From contig NZ_JNVM01000026.1 of assembly GCF_000722545.1 (NCBI RefSeq), positions 1 to 64,000 on the forward strand: a stretch of 64,000 nucleotides of DNA, given 5' to 3'. Position 1 is the stretch's first letter, and the number at the start of each line of letters is the position of its first letter. Below are positions 60,501 to 64,000 of the stretch, one piece after another. Source of the DNA: Paenibacillus tyrphae (GTDB taxonomy: Bacteria; Bacillota; Bacilli; Paenibacillales; NBRC-103111). Under the pieces are notes generated by a model. The model saw only the letters and a list, made by a program, of their open reading frames with translations, searched no databases and was not told the origin of the DNA. A program made the translations under genes and the position numbers.

Positions 60501-61787
60501 ATTGCTTGGGTTCAATCGGACGGCCAGAAGAACTATTACGCGAAAATGTACATCGAAATTTTGAACGAGACCGGCGACATGGTCTACAATACCGGATGGA
60601 ATGCGTATCAGAACACCACGGCAACAACGAACAGCTTCCAAGTGCCGACGGACCTGCCGACAGGCGTTCCTTTGCAAGCACGGATGAAGGTTACCGACGA
60701 CGATCCGAACCTGTGGTCTGAATGGAGCAACACTGTATGGTTCTACATCAACATGACGCCGACCGTGACGATGAACGTTCCTTCGGGAACGCAAGCGAAT
60801 CCGACGCCGATGAGCCCGACGCCGACCGTTTCGTTCACGCAAAGCGACCCGGACCCGGATACGACGTTCACGAAATATCAGGTCCAATTCATCAATGAAG
60901 CGGGAAATACCGTGCTCTATGATACGGGAGAGCAAGGGCAGCACCTTCAGGGGCAAGTGTCCGTACAAAGCGTCTCTGTCCCTAAGGATCAACCGCTGCC
61001 GGCAGGAGCCAAAGTTCAGGTTCGGGCGCGTGCTTTTGACGGATTTGTATGGTCGGCATGGTCTGCGCCGACGTGGCTGCTGACCAACCGCCCTCCGACG
61101 GGAAATATTACGTTTGTCACGCCGATTTACGAGCATGACACACCCGTTTTCACCGTATCTGTCTCCGATCCGGACGGCGATGCGATCGACGTCACGGTAG
61201 AAAGCAGCTTGAACGGCGGCGCGTTCGGAATTATTCAACAATGGAGCGGCGTTCCGTCCGGCCAAAGCAAGGCGTTCACCTACGGGCCGCTGCCTCAAGG
61301 AAATTACACCTTGCGGCTATCCCTCAGCGATGGCAAGGGCGGAACGTTCAGCCAGATCTATTCGTTCGTCGTATTGCCGCTATTGATTAAGGGTTATGTC
61401 ACGCATACGCCGGAATGGGAAAGCTACCGGCTGTTGTGGAACGAGAAGCACCCGGGCACGCCTCGGGCGGCCGACGTCTTTTGGGCCGGGGAAGCGTTCG
61501 AGCTGTCGGCGACGGTGACCGATACCGGCACCAGCACAACCAAGCCGCAGGCAGTCGATGCGACGCTTCTGGAAACCGGCGAACAAGTCAAGCTTGGTTC
61601 CTCCGACCGCATTCAATTCAGCGGACAGCTGGTCAATCCGGATCATGCCCAATCGCTCCGAAGTGGCCAAACCTACACGTTCCGATTCCGCGTGCATTGG
61701 AGCAACGGATTGGTTCAGACCGACGATGTGCCGGTCAAAATTCAAGGCAGCATGTATGATGTGATCGTCAATCAGATCCGGCATTGA
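54540..61787 (+). CDS. Giant secreted multidomain protein (CARDB, PKD, LamG-like, FN3-like)
   Basis: This 2,415-residue protein has an N-terminal membrane segment (IIIAALIFILVFSVFIFL). Domains in order: unique region to about 310; CARDB near 315-425 (PDLIPIDLKSNGPVKIGEPA); PKD-like near 560-660 (IQWKWDFDSGTH, ADDGRGG) and 740-850; a long unassigned beta-rich part; LamG-like near 1490-1625 (DITFRMKMTSPNEDTNLSGF); PKD-like near 1740-1845; three FN3-like repeats from about 1854, 1962 and 2074, each ending WSEWSN or a variant; a last PKD-like domain from 2184. Several close Cys pairs suggest disulfides. No LPXTG, SLH or enzyme motif is seen. GAGGAGG precedes the ATG. The first 290 codons are AT-rich. 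Probable role: large surface adhesin or matrix protein held with the SLH lipoprotein. Confidence 0.85.
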   Translation: MFTKSKWKRIIIAALIFILVFSVFIFLRPDYIMAAINFKTFEPTSTLTNYSVSLTSGTQKVERVDVYMKDSKGVERKIDVNLYEVVNDQIIFKNLTDGVPTPLYGRQYANPGHIIWRDPSGKYWDTEGERTKHYQFPGSCIGSPDPIPSPCPGLFPNDATIYPPDGKTFPGDYAVFDEPDLRKFDGSAVTTAYRVPPPTQFFFDEERREPINFDRIEPKSIAIKNAIAKAEGLLVEEFGRKVDGFGYLKVSKPFTSSYNRLNMDYLLWPEGNSTYNKYQQGRNYVMGADTYWTAKTYKFEGRIEVFYKAPTFPDLIPIDLKSNGPVKIGEPATFTYTFRNVGEPIKNKTFSILIQNRSNGKTIHKESFTNAEQNVDITGTFQYTVTDPGKLLTGFYVDSDNTIDEGTTGGEDNNYKPFDFPVDIGIDGDFRIRPGPTIKIRDNFELEPVDFKIPKGCTYFGHQYRFNYNGQTWSTNRVKGQSQNSAFPYPNGRPFYFGEGSNFISLKIQTSCGETDWIKEKPLTVLPDPNNKPPYFQAGWFYDQDRNGIYPPEYFLVGDMVNVRVIHNQYTDPKSPSDPDNDPIQWKWDFDSGTHPWIQKIAKQLHEDWGKTLDAEGYYHIKADTPGTFSVKATADDGRGGTRTENVSLTVMEPNPIPVCTAPAEIKENRPVPPGAIHADKSWSPARRSIDHLKDLWVNKLDKYYNGTLQDVTTTVTLAKVVDISGMASTGYSTCSITVHPDLPPVGKIVVPPLGIRNQPITIRNQSYSPDGDQIVSVKWRFKYDAANNGFQDDPWLDVLGTDGRVVSLDNNTLVFKTDMVGKYLFDVQVTEDYGKSALASDTQPEAPRTLDIVNNAPHVSFAIEGQNDQPGMNPPIMFNANTIVNSWALFDTNTNNRINNYVYRWAAEGNAVLRAGLGREMERQESIIKRDNPPQGPTNVFGTFLWPDLGFGANFISSYKGTVYKWENGNSSLTSTPLLVPSSLWDPDKRTYVPGYAPAKFNSLVRTNKTYFYFDEGSKLYAFNKKKLPKYSRKWNNASNNLFHRWDQDPYDFILAPDKYTVAVPFRDSPNGPTYTKEVYLQDGYQGSVKYEVAGGIIYKVSNIRMYDYFTTCRNDDDSRSWTCGVGKASNSFIIEAYDAYTGKLISSNKDNPLKTGWEELGLSIDEKDYVGRKTFSLMTKGESLVIVYQKNSSNGSSAIGFVEINPQLQEVRRGGQSFPDSTIKYQRKYYNTMQGRVVPEQYVEDYQCKYSDLNGLWKGPDGEFYTYIKRSCDRADGYIKIDRRYNEDAPIGVYLLRINNNLSMGWTARLAGMDWFYPSNTVLGGEMLYNNFTALVVNPYNRTLLTRSYTNMDLMNGRGDHHSFGQYVNMDTGAVSDGPVPFNYPYTVGVTPGGGFDDGGGGCSWATDGKCSRFMNHSQELLNESPGEQERGDNYLSGFYVGDGLFLSMYNTFKRQSGNGYYFTETDKYMYLESGPLDQDPVLRKGFMLGQFVSPDSYRDTDITFRMKMTSPNEDTNLSGFSFRMLDPTNRYSLETDGSTLYLSRYIGGNRTVLRSQAWPFDNTDNLFKISLSGDNIQVFMNGVPVFEVQDVTFTDGKMGPFTDKSFVTFTAISVKQNQDRRDWMSDYAIWENGSASANVRYKSILFEDPENDPMAGNFRWGVTHTPKFLNNQGLSALNGKTFDAPQQTFDAVGVYLLTLRAQDDPNRNYLWASMVFDQYRKWSNTFQKKLTVHRRPIAQFTLAENGDGTVAWNDTSYDPDRFDPNRAAWDSARCSAPDVTGYDYCSMRGIVSREYGYVDPDGNFVAERLTRPKKPGLYTAYLQVVDEYGAKSYPATASIQLKGNVPEIPKPTVQLTYPTGTRDNPTLEHGTRPTIHWRQDDPAGHSFTGYEVQIMDSQGSLVISSGETSQNAPAHSTASWQVTTDLIRGELYQVRVRAQNPYYWTEWSNIGWMVINSVPSVVITNPNGPDAYNPTLILDNKRPAIAWVQSDGQKNYYAKMYIEILNETGDMVYNTGWNAYQNTTATTNSFQVPTDLPTGVPLQARMKVTDDDPNLWSEWSNTVWFYINMTPTVTMNVPSGTQANPTPMSPTPTVSFTQSDPDPDTTFTKYQVQFINEAGNTVLYDTGEQGQHLQGQVSVQSVSVPKDQPLPAGAKVQVRARAFDGFVWSAWSAPTWLLTNRPPTGNITFVTPIYEHDTPVFTVSVSDPDGDAIDVTVESSLNGGAFGIIQQWSGVPSGQSKAFTYGPLPQGNYTLRLSLSDGKGGTFSQIYSFVVLPLLIKGYVTHTPEWESYRLLWNEKHPGTPRAADVFWAGEAFELSATVTDTGTSTTKPQAVDATLLETGEQVKLGSSDRIQFSGQLVNPDHAQSLRSGQTYTFRFRVHWSNGLVQTDDVPVKIQGSMYDVIVNQIRH

Positions 61788-61862
61788 TGGCGCGCAAATT
61801 CGTCCGCTTGTCTCTGAAAATAAGTGTCAGCGCGAAAATAGCCGTACGATTTCCAGCCCGGT

Positions 61863-61891
61863 TTGACGACACGAATCTAAACATTTACAAT
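61863..61891 (+). promoter_or_regulatory. Promoter of the nitroreductase gene
   Basis: TTGACG (61863-61868) and TACAAT (61886-61891) are 17 bases apart, a strong match to the sigma-A consensus. A hairpin sits between it and the gene. Confidence 0.65.
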
Positions 61892-61920
61892 TTAAGGTAG
61901 GCATGTCAACCAGTCTGCTG

Positions 61921-61946
61921 GAGACCCCCGACAGGGGGTCTTTCCT
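61921..61946 (+). terminator. Leader hairpin before the nitroreductase gene
   Basis: GACCCCC (61923-61929) and GGGGGTC (61934-61940) form a tight stem with a four-base loop, followed by TTTCC. It lies about 45 bases after the promoter and 45 before the start codon, so it may be an attenuator. Confidence 0.55.
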
Positions 61947-61990
61947 ATTCACTACATTCCATACCATTCCATTCGGAGGTGTAACCATTT

Positions 61991-62725
61991 ATGAACGCCA
62001 TAATTGATTTGCTCCAAAGCCACCGCTCCATCCGCAAATTCAAGGACGTTCCGCTGCAGCCGGAGCACATCGACGCCATCGTCGCTTCCGCTCAAATGGC
62101 CTCGACTTCAAGCAACGTCCAAGCCTACAGCATCATTGCCGTGACCGACCCGGAGAAAAAACAGGAGTTGGCCCGGCTCGCCGGAAATCAGGCCTATGTC
62201 GAGCATTCCGGTCTGTTCCTTGTATTCTGTGCGGATTTGTACCGGCTCCGCGAAGCAACCGAGCTGAACGGTGAAACGTTCCATCAAAATACGGAAAGCT
62301 TCATCGTCGCCACCGTCGATGCGACGCTTGCCGCGCAAAATGCCGCCGTGGCCGCCGAATCGCTAGGCTTCGGGATCGTGTACATTGGCGGAATCCGCAA
62401 CGCGCCGGAGGATGTAAGCCGGCTGCTCCAGCTGCCCGAGCTCGTCTATCCGGTGTTCGGTATGTGTATCGGCGTACCTGATCAAGAGCCTTCAGCTCGA
62501 CCACGCCTGCCAAAGGAGGCCGTTCTGCACTATAACGGCTATCAAGCGGACGGTGTGCGGCGGCAGATCGAAACGTACGACGACACGATGCAGGAATATT
62601 ACCGGGCGAGAACCGGAGGCAAGACAGCGACCACATGGTCCAGAGGGATGGCGGACAAATACCGGCAGCCAGTTCGTGCACATCTACGAAGCTTCTTGGA
62701 AGCCCGGGGCTTTAAGCTGGAATAG
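61991..62725 (+). CDS. nfrA: NADPH-dependent FMN oxidoreductase (NfrA/NfsA-type nitroreductase)
   Basis: This 244-residue flavoprotein of the NfsA/FRP subgroup has SHRSIRKFKDVPL at the N-terminus for FMN phosphate, ASTSSNVQAYSIIAVTD near residue 38, and the block ESLGFGIVYIGGIRNAPEDV near residue 120. RQPVRAHLRSFLEARGF ends the protein as in NfrA1. It reduces flavins, nitro compounds, quinones or disulfides with NADPH and is often part of the oxidative or heat stress response in Bacillus. GGAGG lies before the ATG. Its stop is one base from that of the convergent repair gene. Confidence 0.92.
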   Translation: MNAIIDLLQSHRSIRKFKDVPLQPEHIDAIVASAQMASTSSNVQAYSIIAVTDPEKKQELARLAGNQAYVEHSGLFLVFCADLYRLREATELNGETFHQNTESFIVATVDATLAAQNAAVAAESLGFGIVYIGGIRNAPEDVSRLLQLPELVYPVFGMCIGVPDQEPSARPRLPKEAVLHYNGYQADGVRRQIETYDDTMQEYYRARTGGKTATTWSRGMADKYRQPVRAHLRSFLEARGFKLE

Positions 62726-62726
62726 G

Positions 62727-63422
62727 TTATTGCGGCTTTCGGCGATCCACATATTTGAGCGCTTCACGGATACTGAGCGGCGATAGCGCGGTTTCGGCGA
62801 CGAACCTGCGGACCGCCGCTTCGTCCGTTTTAGAATATTCCCGGAGCGCCCAGCCGATCGCCTTTCGGATGAAAAATTCCTTCGAGTCCGCACATTGCCG
62901 GATCAGATCAAAGAGTAAAGCCGCATCCGTTCGCTTCTTGTAGCGAAGCTGGAACAATAAAGCCGTCCGCTGCAGCCACATCGAATCCGAAGCCATCCAT
63001 CTTTGTGTATAGACCGGAATCAGCGCGGGAAACCGGGTGAACAATTCTCCTACCACATGTCCCGCCAATTCATCCACCGTATCCCACCACGATTTGGTCG
63101 TTATGAGCTCTTCCAAAAGCTCAATTCGGGAGGCATCCGCAGTCTTGCTTCTTTTCCCGAGTAGCTTTAGTGCCGCATACTGGAATTCGCGTTCCGGCTG
63201 CGCCCACAATTCCCGGACCGCTTTATCCAATTCCCCGTTTTCCGGTACGCCATGCTCTTGAAGAAACTGCCGGACAAGCTCTGTGCGTTCAGGCGATTTG
63301 ATCCCCAGAAAAGCGAATTGATCGCGCATATATGCCTGCATCGGACCTGCCAATTCCGGGTTCGCATGGGATCGCAGATGGGCTTGCAATCGTTCGGCAT
63401 AATCGGGAGTAATATAAGCCAA
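62727..63422 (-). CDS. DNA alkylation repair protein (AlkD-like)
   Basis: This 231-residue all-helical HEAT-repeat protein belongs to the AlkC/AlkD family of 3-methyladenine DNA glycosylases. Typical blocks are AFLGIKSPERTELVRQFL near residue 32, REFQYAALKLLGKR near 75, TKSWWDTVDELAGHVVGEL near 100 and FFIRKAIGWALREYSK near 185, which supply the aromatic and acidic residues around the lesion. The TTG start has GGAGG eight bases upstream. Confidence 0.93.
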   Translation of the reverse strand: MAYITPDYAERLQAHLRSHANPELAGPMQAYMRDQFAFLGIKSPERTELVRQFLQEHGVPENGELDKAVRELWAQPEREFQYAALKLLGKRSKTADASRIELLEELITTKSWWDTVDELAGHVVGELFTRFPALIPVYTQRWMASDSMWLQRTALLFQLRYKKRTDAALLFDLIRQCADSKEFFIRKAIGWALREYSKTDEAAVRRFVAETALSPLSIREALKYVDRRKPQ

Positions 63423-63552
63423 GAAAACAACCTCCAGTATCGTTATTTTTCTTCACTTTACAAAAAAGCGGAAAGGCAAGCAACCAAGGGTGTGGTAAAT
63501 TCCTGCAGCCGGTTATACAATAAAACTAACCTGACTACGGGAGGAAAATCGT

Positions 63553-63987
63553 TTGGAGACCCAACAGTATGCCAACCACCGTAAATTTGATCCGCTGTTC
63601 CATTTCGTGCTTCTTTGGCTGACGTTGATCGTTCTCGTCGGTGCCGTGATTTATGCCATCCGTTCTCTGGCAATGGGAGAAGGCGTGTCCGTTGCGCTAC
63701 TTCTGCTCGGGCTGAGCGTCATCGCCGCCATTTTGGTCATGCTGGTGCGGACGTATGCGCTCAAGGCTCAAGACCGGGCGATCCGGGCGGAAGAGCTGCT
63801 CCGGCACTTTATTTTGACCGGCAAGCCTATGGATCCCCGATTATCACTGCGGCAAATCATCGCTTTGCGATTCGCCGGCGATCAGGAGTACCCGGAGCTG
63901 TGCCGCAAAGCGGCAGAAGAAAACATGCAGCCCGATGACATCAAGAAAGCGATCCGGACTTGGCGGGCGGATCACCACCGGCTGTAA
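63553..63987 (+). CDS. DUF6526-family membrane protein
   Basis: This 144-residue protein has two membrane helices (FHFVLLWLTLIVLVGAVIYAI and VALLLLGLSVIAAILVMLV) joined by a short loop, then a 70-residue cytoplasmic helical domain (KAQDRAIRAEELLRHFILTG; LRQIIALRFAGDQEYPELCRKAAEE). The pattern matches DUF6526, whose function is unknown. The TTG start has GGGAGGA upstream. The frame ends inside the window. Confidence 0.78.
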   Translation: METQQYANHRKFDPLFHFVLLWLTLIVLVGAVIYAIRSLAMGEGVSVALLLLGLSVIAAILVMLVRTYALKAQDRAIRAEELLRHFILTGKPMDPRLSLRQIIALRFAGDQEYPELCRKAAEENMQPDDIKKAIRTWRADHHRL

Positions 63988-64000
63988 TATTCCTGCTGGT

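Noticed and set aside
61903..62007. A 34-codon leader frame beginning ATGTCAACC that overlaps the nitroreductase start
   Set aside because: Its ATG would be only about five bases from the predicted transcription start, so it has no room for a ribosome site; kept only as a possible attenuator context.
1..64000. CRISPR arrays, prophage, insertion sequences and tRNA genes
   Set aside because: I looked for spaced direct repeats, transposase or integrase motifs, phage structural genes and tRNA-like TTCGA-containing cloverleaf segments in the intergenic regions and saw none I could support.

Overview
The window looks like chromosomal DNA of a GC-rich Bacillota in the Paenibacillaceae (Paenibacillus or a close relative). 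The signs are strong purine-rich ribosome binding sites, frequent TTG and GTG starts, an Ecs ABC transporter, YesM/YesN-type two-component regulation of a sugar importer, S-layer homology (SLH) proteins, a YkuK homologue, a QueF of Bacillus type and an Fnr-like promoter. No phage, transposase, plasmid or CRISPR array is visible. All calls are by eye from sequence; no search was run.

Layout. 1-26 is the 5' end of a 16S rRNA gene on the minus strand, with a promoter array behind it. 571-1815 is an amino-acid permease. 2064-5710 is a nitrite reduction operon (nirB, nirD, nirC) behind an anaerobic Fnr-type promoter. 5802-7792 is ecsAB. 7879-16080 holds hydrolases, two AraC regulators, an oxidoreductase, an FAD monooxygenase and a second pyruvate kinase. 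16281-17222 is an SLH/PrcB-like exported protein. 17884-21557 is a ribose-type sugar ABC importer. 22479-25490 is a polar amino-acid ABC importer. 25754-27226 is an SLH plus CAP secreted protein. 27290-29701 holds two phosphoesterases. 29848-31095 is an MFS exporter. 31347-32554 pairs an AIM24 protein with a coiled-coil membrane protein.

33345-34147 carries ykuK and a 329-bp inverted-repeat element that fills the gap between two convergent stop codons. 34148-43729 is one minus-strand sugar locus: sensor kinase, response regulator, binding protein, two permeases, a dehydrogenase and two TIM-barrel isomerases. Divergent from it, 44006-47230 is a D-amino-acid operon (Zn-type D-serine/threonine PLP enzyme, N-acyl-D-amino-acid deacylase, RidA). 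47342-52864 holds a phosphotransferase-like protein, a polysaccharide deacetylase, a luciferase-like monooxygenase, an orphan Fur-controlled siderophore ATPase, a membrane protein and queF. 52918-53098 is a frameshifted relic of a secreted protein. 53382-61787 is an SLH lipoprotein followed by a 2,415-residue secreted multidomain protein. The window ends with an NfrA-type nitroreductase, an AlkD-like repair protein and a small membrane protein.

Most unusual points: the nested inverted-repeat element at 33819-34147; the giant exported protein with an AT-rich patch across its junction with the SLH lipoprotein; a histidine-kinase tail relic at 31236-31346; a catalytic Asp-to-Asn change in the 28922-29701 phosphoesterase; loss of both Rieske cysteines in NirD; four evenly spaced rRNA promoters; a TetR-type operator with no TetR gene nearby; and three very small proteins with good ribosome binding sites.
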